Assembly: GCA_903822825.1 (NCBI GenBank) | Contig: CAIJQQ010000035.1 | Span: 1-64,000 of the forward strand | Source of the DNA: an uncultured Burkholderiales bacterium | Lineage (GTDB): Bacteria > Pseudomonadota > Gammaproteobacteria > Burkholderiales > Burkholderiaceae_C | Direction of reading: 5' to 3' | DNA length: 64,000 nucleotides | Part shown: one piece after another, positions 32,057 to 42,964 of the stretch | How positions within the stretch are numbered: the stretch's first letter is position 1 | How the letters are laid out: every line of letters begins with the position of its first letter | Position numbers and translations under genes: made by a program | The notes under the pieces: model-generated | The model's database searches: none | Told to the model about the DNA's origin: nothing | The model's input: the letters and a program-made list of their open reading frames with translations, nothing else

Positions 32057-33405
32057 GCACGATTGTCTGACAAGCCTGCAGTCGCAGCGATGTGGCCTTG
32101 CACCACCGTGTGCGCAATCAAGCGTTCATCGCCCAGCACGACCATGGCGAACAGCCACTCGGCCAAGGTTTCGGTTTGCGCGGTGCGGCGCGCCAGCAAT
32201 GGCGTGGCTTTGGGGTTAAGCGCCACAAAGTCGGCTTCGCAGCCGGGCAGCAAGTTGCCTACTTTGCCGTCCAAATCGAGCGCAGCAGCAGCCCCCGCCG
32301 TGTGTTGCCACCACAAGTGCTCGGGCGCGAGACTGGTGCCGGGGCGCACTGCGTTTTGTCTGGCCACAGTGTAGGCCGCATGCATGGTGTGAAAGGGGCT
32401 GAAGCTGGTGCCGCCGCCCACGTCGCTGGCCAGGCCGTAGCGCAGACCGGCCGCATCTGAAGCGGGGTAGTCGAAGAACCCACTGCCCAGAAACAGGTTG
32501 CTGGTGGGGCTGACGGCGGCCGTCGCGCCCACCTCGGCCATGCGCTGCCGGTCGGTGTCGTCGAGGTGGATGCAGTGCGCGTAAACCGAGCGCTGGCGCA
32601 GCAGGCCTGAGCGGTCGTAGACGTCCAGATAGCTGCGTGCCTCGGGAAAAAGTTCTTGCACCCAGCGGATCTCGTCCACGTTCTCGGCCACGTGTGACTG
32701 GATCCACACATCCGGAAACTGCTGCGCGATCTCGCCTGCGCCATGCAGTTGCTCGCGGGTGCTGGTGGGCGCAAAGCGCGGCGTGATGGCGTAACCCAGG
32801 CGGTCTACCCCGTGCCAGCGGCGGATCAGGTCTTCGGTCTGGCGCAGGCTCAAAGCCGTGTCGGTGTCGCGCAGGCCGTCGGGGCTGTGGCGGTCTTGCA
32901 GCACCTTGCCGGTGACCATGCGCAGTTGGCGTTTTTGCGCTTCGGCCATGAAAGCATCGACCGACTCGGGGTGTGCGGTGGCAAAACACAGGGCCGTGGT
33001 CACGCCGTGGCGCATCAGCTCGTCCAGAAAAAACGCGCTGACTTCGTGCGCGAAAGCGGGGTCCACAAACTGTTTTTCGTGTGGAAAGGTGTAGTGCTCC
33101 AGCCACGGCAGCAGGCCGTCGGCGGGCGAGCCGATCACATCGGTCTGCGGGTAGTGGATATGCAGGTCGACAAAGCCGGGCGCGATGCACAGGCCAGGCC
33201 AGTGGGTGATGGGCAGATCGGGGTACTGCGCAGCCAAGTCGCGGTAGGGGCCGATGGCCTGGATGCGCACGATGCCGTCGGCCTCGCGTGCGGAGACGAG
33301 CAGGCCGTCTTGTTCATGGCAGGGCGCAGGCTCATCGGCTCGCGGAAACCACAAGAGGCCAGCGCGCCAGCCTTGCATGTCGGTCAATGTCTCGTTGCGG
33401 TTCAT
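32053..33405 (-). CDS. guaD: Guanine deaminase
   Basis: The 450-residue amidohydrolase carries the guanine-deaminase signature PGFVDLHIHYPQTDVIGSPA with the HxH zinc ligands, followed by WLEHYTFPHEKQF, then QSHVAENVDEIRWV and LASDVGGGTSFSPF with the catalytic Asp. It hydrolyses guanine to xanthine and ammonia. The ATG at 33405 is preferred over upstream in-frame starts because homology begins after it. It is divergent from a purine-type ABC transporter operon beginning 145 bases away, consistent with a shared purine-uptake and degradation role. Confidence 0.92.
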   Translation of the reverse strand: MNRNETLTDMQGWRAGLLWFPRADEPAPCHEQDGLLVSAREADGIVRIQAIGPYRDLAAQYPDLPITHWPGLCIAPGFVDLHIHYPQTDVIGSPADGLLPWLEHYTFPHEKQFVDPAFAHEVSAFFLDELMRHGVTTALCFATAHPESVDAFMAEAQKRQLRMVTGKVLQDRHSPDGLRDTDTALSLRQTEDLIRRWHGVDRLGYAITPRFAPTSTREQLHGAGEIAQQFPDVWIQSHVAENVDEIRWVQELFPEARSYLDVYDRSGLLRQRSVYAHCIHLDDTDRQRMAEVGATAAVSPTSNLFLGSGFFDYPASDAAGLRYGLASDVGGGTSFSPFHTMHAAYTVARQNAVRPGTSLAPEHLWWQHTAGAAAALDLDGKVGNLLPGCEADFVALNPKATPLLARRTAQTETLAEWLFAMVVLGDERLIAHTVVQGHIAATAGLSDNRA

Positions 33406-33549
33406 CGGATGGGCAGGGATAAATCCGGGGGGATGGTAAGCGGCCCGGTGGTACATTGTGCGGCAATCTTTTCATATGCAAGGTGCGGTTCAGTTTTTTA
33501 GGCACAAACTTTGCGTGTGGCTTATTTGGATTCCCATTTCTATTCAGTC

Positions 33550-35079
33550 ATGACCACACCCCTCTTGTCTTTACAGGGCATCACCAAGCGCTACCCGGGC
33601 GTGGTGGCCAACCAGGACGTGTCGCTGACCGTGATGCCCGGGCAGGCCCATGCCGTGCTGGGCGAAAACGGTGCGGGCAAGTCCACGCTGATGAAAATCA
33701 TCTATGGCTCGGTCAAACCCGATGAGGGGCAAATCCTGTTCAAAGGCCAGCCGGTCAGCATCCGCAACCCGCAAGAAGCACGCAAGCTGGGCATCAGCAT
33801 GGTGTTCCAGCACTTCAGCCTGTTTGACACGCTGACTGTGGCCGAAAACGTCTGGCTCGGTCTCGACAAGTCCCTGCCGCTGGCCGAAGTGGCACGCCGC
33901 ATTGAAGCCAAAGCCAGCGAATATGGACTGGACATCGAGCCCCAGCGCCCAGTGCACACCCTGAGCGTGGGCGAGATGCAGCGGGTCGAGATCATCCGCG
34001 CCTTGCTGACCGAGCCGAAGTTGTTGATCCTGGATGAACCGACCTCGGTGCTGACGCCGCAGGCCGTCGAGAAATTGTTCGTGGTGCTCAACAAGCTGGT
34101 GAGCCAAGGCTGCAGCTTGCTCTACATCTCGCACAAACTGCACGAAATCCGCGCCCTGTGCAGCGCCTGCACAGTGTTGCGCGGGGGCAAGGTCACCGGT
34201 GTCTGCGACCCGCGTGAAGAGTCGAACGCCTCGCTCAGCCGGTTGATGATTGGCGCTGAGCCATCAGCCCTGGCGCTCACGCCACGCACGCCTGGTGGTG
34301 TGGTGCTGTCGGTGAGGGGCTTGAGTTTGCCCAAGCAGGACCCCTTTGGCATTGACTTGGACGGCATTGGTTTGCAAGTGCGCAGCGGCGAAGTCGTGGG
34401 CTTGGCCGGCGTGTCGGGCAATGGCCAGCGTGAGTTGATGTGGGCGTTGTCGGGTGAGGACACCCGTGCACCCGCAGGCGCCATCGAGGTGGCAGGGCAG
34501 AGCGCTGGGCGCATGGGGCCGCAGCGCCGCCGCAGCTTGGGTTTGCATTTTGTGCCTGAAGAGCGCTTGGGACGAGGCGCTGTGCCGTCCATGAGCCTGG
34601 CGCACAACTTGCTGTTGACGCGCAACGAATCGTTGGGCAAGGGCGGCTGGATCCGCATGAAGGATTTGGCCGAACAAGCGCGCGGTGTCATTGACCGGTT
34701 CAAGGTCAAGGCTTCAGGGCCCGATGCCACTGCCCGCTCTTTGTCTGGGGGCAATTTGCAAAAATTCATTGTGGGGCGCGAAATCAGCGCAGCCCCGACA
34801 TTGCTGATCGTGTCACAACCCACCTGGGGCGTGGACGTGGGGGCGGCTGCGCAAATCCGAGGTGAAATCCTCGCGCTGCGCGATGCCGGTTGTGCGGTTT
34901 TGGTGGTCAGTGAGGAGTTGGAAGAATTGTTCGAAATCTCAGACCGATTGCATGTGATTGCCAAGGGGCGTTTGTCGCCTTCATTGCCACGCCAGGAAGC
35001 GACCGTGGAGCGCATTGGCGAGTGGATGAGTGGCCTGTGGCCAGAAAACGCCAAAGAGGTGCAGCATGTTGCGGCTTGA
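33550..35079 (+). CDS. ABC transporter ATP-binding protein, BMP/nucleoside type (two ATPase domains)
   Basis: The 509-residue protein has two fused ATPase domains, as in the sugar/nucleoside class (NupO-like). Domain 1 has Walker A GENGAGKSTLMK and signature TLSVGEMQRVEI with Walker B LLILDEPTSVL. Domain 2 has a degenerate Walker A region (GVSGNGQRELMW), signature SLSGGNLQKFIVG and LLIVSQPTWGVD in place of a normal Walker B. It energises import through the two downstream permeases. The GTG at 33511 is in frame upstream but ATG 33550 starts the domain. It overlaps the next gene by 14 bases. Confidence 0.92.
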   Translation: MTTPLLSLQGITKRYPGVVANQDVSLTVMPGQAHAVLGENGAGKSTLMKIIYGSVKPDEGQILFKGQPVSIRNPQEARKLGISMVFQHFSLFDTLTVAENVWLGLDKSLPLAEVARRIEAKASEYGLDIEPQRPVHTLSVGEMQRVEIIRALLTEPKLLILDEPTSVLTPQAVEKLFVVLNKLVSQGCSLLYISHKLHEIRALCSACTVLRGGKVTGVCDPREESNASLSRLMIGAEPSALALTPRTPGGVVLSVRGLSLPKQDPFGIDLDGIGLQVRSGEVVGLAGVSGNGQRELMWALSGEDTRAPAGAIEVAGQSAGRMGPQRRRSLGLHFVPEERLGRGAVPSMSLAHNLLLTRNESLGKGGWIRMKDLAEQARGVIDRFKVKASGPDATARSLSGGNLQKFIVGREISAAPTLLIVSQPTWGVDVGAAAQIRGEILALRDAGCAVLVVSEELEELFEISDRLHVIAKGRLSPSLPRQEATVERIGEWMSGLWPENAKEVQHVAA

Positions 35080-36151
35080 ACCCCGTCCTCAGGCGTCCAA
35101 GGCTTGGACATTTGCTTCGCCCCTGCTCGCGCTGGTGGTGACGGTGTTGATTGGTGTGCTGCTGTTTGTGGCGCTGGGCAAAGACCCCTTGCGCGGTTTG
35201 CAGATGTTTTTCTGGGAGCCCTTGAAGTCCAGTTATGCCATCGGTGAATTGATGGTCAAGGCCACGCCGCTTTTGCTGATCGCGCTGGGGCTGGCGGTGT
35301 GCTTTCGCTCCAACGTGTGGAACATCGGTGCCGAAGGCCAGTTTGTGGTGGGCGCGGTGTGTGCGGGCGGCGTAGCGCTCTTGGCCGGCAAAGACACGGG
35401 ACGCTGGATTGTGCTGGCCGTGCTGGCTGCAGGCATGCTGGGCGGCATGCTCTGGTCGGGCATCACGGCGCTGCTGCGCGACCGTTTCAACGCGAGCGAA
35501 ATTTTGGTGAGTTTGATGCTGGTGTATGTGGCCGACATGCTGCTGAGCTTTCTGGTGTACGGCCCTTGGAAGGACCCTGCGGGCTACAACTTTCCGCAGA
35601 CCAAGACCTTTGAGCTGGTGACGCAAATCCCGCGTTTGATGAGCGGCTCGCGTGTGAGCGTGGGCTTGCTGGTGGCACTGGCATGTGCTGCTGGTTTGTG
35701 GGTGTTCCTGTTTCGCACGCGGGCGGGCTTTGCCCAGCAAGTGGGCGGCCTGGCACCCGATGCCGCGCGGTACGCCGGTTTTTCTTCGCGCAAAACCTTG
35801 TGGGTGGCGCTGCTGAGCTCTGGCGCAGCAGCCGGTTTGGCGGGTGCTCTGGAAGTCGCAGGCCCCATCGGGCAGCTCACGCCGTATGTGCCGGCAGGCT
35901 ACGGTTTTGCGGCCATCATCGTGGCCTTTGTGGGGCGCTTACACCCTGCGGGCATGGTGTTATCGGCCATTTTGATGAGCATGTTCTACATCGGCGGTGA
36001 GTTGGCCCAGTCGCGCTTGGGGCTGCCCAAGTCGATCACGGGTGTGTTCCAGGGTTTGTTGCTGTTCAGCTTGCTGGCCTGCGACACCTTGGTGAATTAC
36101 AAGCTGCGCTGGACCGCTGCCACGGGCGCTGCCCAGAAAGGACACGCCTGA
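35066..36151 (+). CDS. ABC transporter permease, nucleoside/nucleobase type (1)
   Basis: A 361-residue membrane protein of the BPD-transporter family 2, with about ten hydrophobic segments. Typical signatures are LLLIALGLAVCFRSNVWNIGAEGQ, cut here to its core, and the GYGFAAIIVAFVGRLHP segment near residue 285. It resembles NupP/YufP-type permeases for nucleosides. It starts inside the ATPase gene and ends in a TGATG overlap with the second permease, so translation is tightly coupled. Cargo is taken to be a purine nucleoside or base from its neighbours. Confidence 0.9.
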   Translation: MLRLEPRPQASKAWTFASPLLALVVTVLIGVLLFVALGKDPLRGLQMFFWEPLKSSYAIGELMVKATPLLLIALGLAVCFRSNVWNIGAEGQFVVGAVCAGGVALLAGKDTGRWIVLAVLAAGMLGGMLWSGITALLRDRFNASEILVSLMLVYVADMLLSFLVYGPWKDPAGYNFPQTKTFELVTQIPRLMSGSRVSVGLLVALACAAGLWVFLFRTRAGFAQQVGGLAPDAARYAGFSSRKTLWVALLSSGAAAGLAGALEVAGPIGQLTPYVPAGYGFAAIIVAFVGRLHPAGMVLSAILMSMFYIGGELAQSRLGLPKSITGVFQGLLLFSLLACDTLVNYKLRWTAATGAAQKGHA

Positions 36152-37071
36152 TGGAAGCCTATGCTTTGCTTTTGGCCGCCACGCTCAACGCGGGCACGGT
36201 GCTCGCGATCGCTTCGCTGGGTTTGCTGATCAACGAAAAAGCCGGCGTGCTCAATCTGGGTGCGGAGGGCATGATGCTGTGCGCCGCCATTGCCGGCTTT
36301 GCCACCGTGGTGCACACGGGCAGTGATGTGGCCGGCTTTTTAGCCGGCATGGGGGCGGGCGCTTTGCTGGCGGCCATCTTTGGTGTGCTGGTCATTTGGC
36401 TGGGCACCAACCAGTACGCCACAGGTTTGGCCTTGAGCCTTTTTGGTGCGGGCTTTTCAGCCTTTGCGGGCATCCGTTATGTGCAAGAGAAATTGCCCGA
36501 GCGCCCCAGCTTTGCCGTCCCGCTGCTGTCGGACATCCCTTGGGCGGGGCCAGCCTTGTTCCAGCAACACCCGATGGTTTACATCGCCATGGGCTTGTGC
36601 CTGGCACTGATTTGGTTTTTGTTCAAGAGCCGCACCGGTTTGGTGCTGCGGGCGGTGGGCGAGTCGCCTGAGTCTGCCCACGCTTTGGGCTATCCGGTGC
36701 GCCGCATCCGTTTGGCTGCTGTGGTCATGGGCGGTGCCTTGTGCGGCCTGGCAGGCGCTTACATTTCAATCATTTACACGCCCTTGTGGGTGGAGGGCAT
36801 GGTGGCCGGCAAAGGCTGGATCGCCTTGGCTTTGACCACGTTTGCCACCTGGCGTCCGGCACGTGTTTTGCTTGGTGCTTATCTGTTTGGCGGGGTGACG
36901 ATGTTGCAGTTCCATTTGCAGGGTGCGGGGGTCGATGTCCCCAGCCAGATGCTCACGGCGCTGCCTTATTTGTCGACCATCGTGGTGTTGGCGCTGATTT
37001 CCCGCAATCCAGCTTGGATTCGGGTGAACATGCCTGCATCGCTCGGAAAACCCTTCCATCCGGGTTCATAA
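36151..37071 (+). CDS. ABC transporter permease, nucleoside/nucleobase type (2)
   Basis: A 306-residue permease of the same class as its upstream neighbour. Hydrophobic segments include LASLGLLINEKAGVLN-like text (GLLINEKAGVLNLGAEGMML), the GTNQYATGLALSLF region, and a conserved WIALALTTFATWRP stretch. It corresponds to the NupQ-type second permease. It overlaps the first permease at TGATG and precedes the receptor by 43 bases. The two permeases form the heterodimeric channel. Confidence 0.9.
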   Translation: MEAYALLLAATLNAGTVLAIASLGLLINEKAGVLNLGAEGMMLCAAIAGFATVVHTGSDVAGFLAGMGAGALLAAIFGVLVIWLGTNQYATGLALSLFGAGFSAFAGIRYVQEKLPERPSFAVPLLSDIPWAGPALFQQHPMVYIAMGLCLALIWFLFKSRTGLVLRAVGESPESAHALGYPVRRIRLAAVVMGGALCGLAGAYISIIYTPLWVEGMVAGKGWIALALTTFATWRPARVLLGAYLFGGVTMLQFHLQGAGVDVPSQMLTALPYLSTIVVLALISRNPAWIRVNMPASLGKPFHPGS

Positions 37072-37114
37072 TGTATTTTTTCACCCCTGTAACTTTGTCC
37101 ATAAAGGAACTGAC

Positions 37115-38251
37115 ATGACAGACTTTTCCAAGCGCTCCGTCATCAAGATGGTTGCCCTGACAGCCTTGGCTGCCGCTGCGCTCGTCGGCTGCGGTAAAAA
37201 AGAAGAGGCCCCCAAGGCCGACGCAGCACCGGCCAAGGCCGAGCCCCTGAAGGTGGCGTTCGCTTACGTGGGCCCTGTCGGTGACGGCGGTTGGACCTTT
37301 GCCCACGACAACGCCCGCAAGGCGGTGGAAAAAGAATTCGGTGACAAAATCGTCACCAGCTTCGTCGAGAACGTGCCTGAGAGCGCTGACGCCGAGCGCG
37401 TGATTCGCGACATGGCCGGCCAAGGCAACAAGATCATCTTTGGCACCACCTTCGGTTACATGGAGCCCATGCTCAAAGTGGCCGCCGACATCAAGGACGT
37501 CAAGTTCGAGCACGCCACCGGCTACAAAAAAGCCGAGAACATGCGCACCTACGACAGCCGCACCTACGAAGGCGCTTACATGGCGGGCGTGATTGCAGGC
37601 AAGATGACCAAGTCCAACACCCTCGGTGTCGTGGCTTCGATCCCAATTCCTGAAGTGATTCGCAACATCAACTCCTTCACACTGGGTGCCCAGTCGGTCA
37701 ACCCCAAAGTCAAGACCAAAGTGGTCTGGGTGAACGAATGGTTTAACCCACCAAAGGAAACCGAAGCCGCCACCGCCCTGATCAACGGCGGCGCTGACGT
37801 GCTGATGCAAAACACCGACTCCCCTGCCGTGCTCAAGACCGCTGAAGCCAAAGGCAAGCGCGCCTTCGGTTGGGACTCCGACATGACCGCCTACGGCCCC
37901 AAGGCCCACCTGGGTTCGGCTGTGATCAACTGGGGTCCTTACTACATCAAGGCCGTGCGTGAAGCCCTGGACGGCAAGTGGACCGGTGGCCAGGCCTCCT
38001 GGTGGGGCGTCAAAGAAGGCGCCATCGACTTCGTGTCGGTGGCAGCTGACGTGCCAGAAGATGCCAAGAAAAAGCTGGAAGAAGTCAAAGCCGGCCTGAA
38101 GGACGGCAGCTTCTCCATCTGGAAAGGCCCGATCATGGGTCAAGACGGCAAGGAAATCCTGGCCAAAGACGCTGTGGCGGACGACAAGTTCCTGAGCGGT
38201 GTCAACTTCTACGTCAAGGGCGTGGAAGGCAAAGTGCCAAGCGGCAAATAA
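37115..38251 (+). CDS. BMP-family ABC substrate-binding lipoprotein
   Basis: The 378-residue receptor has a lipoprotein signal with lipobox ALVGC (Cys26) and a charged linker. The BMP-family core follows: VAFAYVGPVGDGGWTFAHDN, DMAGQGNKIIFGTTFGYMEP, SYDSRTYEGAYMAG-like segment RTYEGAYMAGVIAG, and NINSFTLGAQSVNP. BMP proteins such as PnrA/BmpA bind purine nucleosides, and aromatic residues stack the base. It is the fourth gene of the importer operon. Two hairpins, one a terminator, follow at 38271-38319, so it may be expressed at a higher level than the permeases. Confidence 0.9.
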   Translation: MTDFSKRSVIKMVALTALAAAALVGCGKKEEAPKADAAPAKAEPLKVAFAYVGPVGDGGWTFAHDNARKAVEKEFGDKIVTSFVENVPESADAERVIRDMAGQGNKIIFGTTFGYMEPMLKVAADIKDVKFEHATGYKKAENMRTYDSRTYEGAYMAGVIAGKMTKSNTLGVVASIPIPEVIRNINSFTLGAQSVNPKVKTKVVWVNEWFNPPKETEAATALINGGADVLMQNTDSPAVLKTAEAKGKRAFGWDSDMTAYGPKAHLGSAVINWGPYYIKAVREALDGKWTGGQASWWGVKEGAIDFVSVAADVPEDAKKKLEEVKAGLKDGSFSIWKGPIMGQDGKEILAKDAVADDKFLSGVNFYVKGVEGKVPSGK

Positions 38252-38270
38252 GCCCCGGGCAACCGAGTTG

Positions 38271-38291
38271 CTGGTGGCCTCAAGCCACCAG
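38271..38291 (+). repeat. Hairpin preceding the operon terminator
   Basis: CTGGTGGC at 38271-38278 pairs with GCCACCAG at 38284-38291 across five bases. It lies between the BMP lipoprotein stop and the T-tract terminator. It may stabilise the 3' end of the receptor mRNA. Confidence 0.6.
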
Positions 38292-38295
38292 CCCC

Positions 38296-38319
38296 AAGCT
38301 GCCTTCGGGCAGCTTTTTT
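38296..38319 (+). terminator. Rho-independent terminator after the BMP receptor gene
   Basis: AAGCTGCC at 38296-38303 and GGCAGCTT at 38308-38315 form a stem capped by a TTCG tetraloop, followed by Ts to 38319. It lies just before the start of the Rieske gene, so the latter needs read-through or its own promoter. Confidence 0.88.
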
Positions 38320-38332
38320 CATGGGAGCGCGC

Positions 38333-40365
<2,033 letters not shown>

Positions 40366-40397
40366 GCCTCAGATTGTGGGCCGTTAAAATGCCTTCT

Positions 40398-40430
40398 AAG
40401 CCCGCTGCCCCGGCGGGCTTTGTTTTGTTC
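40398..40430 (+). terminator. Rho-independent terminator after the deaminase gene
   Basis: AAGCCCGC at 40398-40405 and GCGGGCTT at 40413-40420 form an eight-base stem, followed by the T-rich TGTTTTGTTC. It lies between the deaminase gene and the second BMP receptor gene. Confidence 0.8.
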
Positions 40431-40458
40431 AATCTCCGGGGCCATGTAGAGGACTACC

Positions 40459-41544
40459 ATGTACAAAAACCTCGCTGCCACGCTCGTGGCCGCCTGCTTT
40501 TTTCTGACCGGCGCTCAGGCGCAAACTTCCAACCCTTCGAACGAGCCTGTCAAGGCGGGTTTTGTCTATGTCTCGCCCATCACCGAGGCAGGATGGACCA
40601 AGCAGCATGATGAAGGCCGCAAAGCCGTCGAGAAGGCACTGGGCAACAAAGTCAAAACGACTTTTGTGGCCGATGTGGCCGAAGGGGCCGATGCCGAGCG
40701 CGTGATCCGCGATCTCGCGAGCCAGGGCCATCAGATCATCTTCACGCCCAGCTTTGGCTACATGGAGCCCACGCTCAAGGTGGCCAAGGACTTCCCGAAT
40801 GTGAAGTTTGAATCGGTCACCGGTTACAAGACGGCCGCCAACGTGGCCGCGTCCAACGCCCGCTATTACGAGGGCCGCTATCTGGCAGGCATCGCGGCAG
40901 GGCGCATGACCCAGTCCAATGTGGCCGGCTATGTGGCGGGCTTTCCCATTCCCGAGGTGCTGCAGGGCATCAACGCTTTCACTTTGGGTATGCGTTCGGT
41001 CAACCCCAAGGCGGTGGTGAAAGTGGTCTGGCTCAACGCCTGGTTTGACCCACCGCGTGAGCGTGAGGCGGCCATGGCCTTGTTCAACCAAGACGTGGAC
41101 GTGATCGCCTTCCATACCGGCTCGACGGCCGTGATGGCGGCTGCGCAAGAGCGCGGCAAGATGGCCGTGGCCTACCACTCGGACATGCGCATGGTGGGGC
41201 CCGATGCCCAGATCATTGCGGTCACGCACCAGTGGGGTGACTACTACACCCGCCGCGTCAAGGCGGTCATGGATGGCCGCTGGACTTCGGGCACCGTGTG
41301 GGGTGGCGTGAAAGACGGCATGGTCCGTGTCGGCGACTTTGGCCCCAAGGTGCCCAAGAAGGTGCAAGACGAAGTGCTGGCCCAACAAAAGAAAATGGGT
41401 GCAGGCCAGCTGCACCCATTCACTGGGCCGATCACCGACAACGAAGGCCGCAACGTGCTGCCCGCCGGACAGCAGTTGAGCGACGAGCAGATCTTGTCGA
41501 TGAACTTTCTTGTCGCCGGTGTGGTGGGCAAGGTCAGCCGCTGA
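40459..41544 (+). CDS. Second BMP-family periplasmic substrate-binding protein
   Basis: The 361-residue protein is a paralogue of the receptor at 37115-38251 and shares KAGFVYVSPITEAGW, DLASQGHQIIFTPSFGYMEP, GINAFTLGMRSVNP and WFDPPRE-type segments. Unlike the first, it has a normal cleavable signal (ALVAACFFLTGAQAQ-like, cleaved near AQA) and no lipobox Cys. It therefore should be soluble in the periplasm. It may give the same importer a second specificity. It has its own leader after a terminator and may be separately regulated. Confidence 0.88.
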   Translation: MYKNLAATLVAACFFLTGAQAQTSNPSNEPVKAGFVYVSPITEAGWTKQHDEGRKAVEKALGNKVKTTFVADVAEGADAERVIRDLASQGHQIIFTPSFGYMEPTLKVAKDFPNVKFESVTGYKTAANVAASNARYYEGRYLAGIAAGRMTQSNVAGYVAGFPIPEVLQGINAFTLGMRSVNPKAVVKVVWLNAWFDPPREREAAMALFNQDVDVIAFHTGSTAVMAAAQERGKMAVAYHSDMRMVGPDAQIIAVTHQWGDYYTRRVKAVMDGRWTSGTVWGGVKDGMVRVGDFGPKVPKKVQDEVLAQQKKMGAGQLHPFTGPITDNEGRNVLPAGQQLSDEQILSMNFLVAGVVGKVSR

Positions 41545-41562
41545 GGCTGACCTTGGCACGCA

Positions 41563-42933
41563 TCACGGTGCGAGCTGCTTGAGCAGGGCTTGCAGGTTGG
41601 ACGCCTGCGACAAGCTCCAGCACGCGCCGAGCACACTTTGCACTTTGGACGCGCCCAAAATCGGGTCGGCCAGGTTGTGGAACTTGGCTTCCAGATCGGT
41701 GTCGCTCATGGGGCGTTGCAGCGAGCCAATGGCGTGCTCGACATGCACCTGCACGCTGCGGCCGTCTTTCAGCTTGGCGGTGACGTAGACGCTCTCTTCG
41801 CGCACCGAGGTGTCCACCACGGCTTGCACCTTGCGGCGCAGGGCCACCACGTCCTCGCGTGTGACGATGTGGTCGGCAAACTCTTCTTCGCCAGCCCGGC
41901 CAAAGAGCAGACCCGCAGCGCAGCCGTGGTACACGCTGAACTTGCCTTGCAGGCCGTCTTGCGGTTCTTTCTTGCCCGTCAGCTCCAGCACCAGGGGGTG
42001 CACGCGCAGCTCGATGGTTTCAACCTCGTCGGCCTTCACGCCTTGGGCGCGCAGTTGGGCGCAGGCGTCGATGCTGGGGTGGATCACGATGCCGCAGGCA
42101 AACGGTTTGTAGGCGTTGAAGCTGATCTCGAAACGCTGACCCAGTTCGTCTTGCGCTTCGCGCCAGTCGTACTTGGTGGACAGCACCTGGGCCCAGCCGC
42201 GTGGGGCTTCGAGCGCACGGGCGCTCGATGTGAAGCCTTTTTGCGCCAGCAAGGCCGACATCAAACCGGCACGCGCAGCGCCACCGGGGTGGAAGGGTTT
42301 GGTCATGGTGCCGAACTGTTCGCGCAAACCGATGGGTTGCGACGCGGCAATGCCCAGCGCCATGGTGGTTTGGTCTGCGTTCAGGCCCAACAGGCGTGCA
42401 CAGGCCGCAGCTGCGCCCAGCGTGCCGGTGGAGCCGGTGATGTGCCAGCCGCGGTCGTAGTGCTCGGGGTAGACCAGGTTGCCCATGCGGCAAGCCACGT
42501 CGATGCCCAGCACCAGCGCGTCGATCACTTGGCGGCCCGAGCTGCCTTGGTGCTCGGCCAGCGCCATGATGGCCGAGGCCACGGGGCCGGCGGGGTGGAT
42601 GATGGTCTTGAGGTGGGTGTCGTCAAAGTCAAAGGTGTGCGACGAGATGCCGTTGATCAGGGCTGCGCTGGCCATGTCTACGCGCTCGCTGCGGCCGGCC
42701 AGGGTGGCCTGGGGCGCTGGCTCCAGCATCTGGGTGGCGGCCAGGGCGGCGTCTACGGCCTCGTGGCGGGCTGCGCCGATCGCGCAACCGAGCCAGTTCA
42801 AGAAGGTGCGGTGCGCTTCGTGCTCGACGGCATCGCTCCAGCCTTTGGAGGGGTGCTTGGCCACGAACTCGGCCAGTTGGCGGGTGATGGCCGGAGCGTT
42901 GTGGTCGGCGGTGACGCTGGTGTTGACGGTCAT
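41563..42933 (-). CDS. MmgE/PrpD family protein
   Basis: The 456-residue protein is an MmgE/PrpD-fold lyase (2-methylcitrate dehydratase, aconitate decarboxylase and related). Typical text includes FLNWLGCAIGAARHEAVDAA, SHTFDFDDTHLKTIIHPAGPV and RGWHITGSTGTLGAAAACARLLGL, then FHPGGAARAGLMSALLAQKG. The reaction and substrate cannot be read from sequence. It is third in a GntR-Bug-PrpD unit on the minus strand. The receptor's ligand is presumably the tricarboxylic or related acid that this enzyme acts on. Confidence 0.88.
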   Translation of the reverse strand: MTVNTSVTADHNAPAITRQLAEFVAKHPSKGWSDAVEHEAHRTFLNWLGCAIGAARHEAVDAALAATQMLEPAPQATLAGRSERVDMASAALINGISSHTFDFDDTHLKTIIHPAGPVASAIMALAEHQGSSGRQVIDALVLGIDVACRMGNLVYPEHYDRGWHITGSTGTLGAAAACARLLGLNADQTTMALGIAASQPIGLREQFGTMTKPFHPGGAARAGLMSALLAQKGFTSSARALEAPRGWAQVLSTKYDWREAQDELGQRFEISFNAYKPFACGIVIHPSIDACAQLRAQGVKADEVETIELRVHPLVLELTGKKEPQDGLQGKFSVYHGCAAGLLFGRAGEEEFADHIVTREDVVALRRKVQAVVDTSVREESVYVTAKLKDGRSVQVHVEHAIGSLQRPMSDTDLEAKFHNLADPILGASKVQSVLGACWSLSQASNLQALLKQLAP

Positions 42934-42964
42934 GGTCTTTCCATTTCAATAAAAAAGCGGGTGT

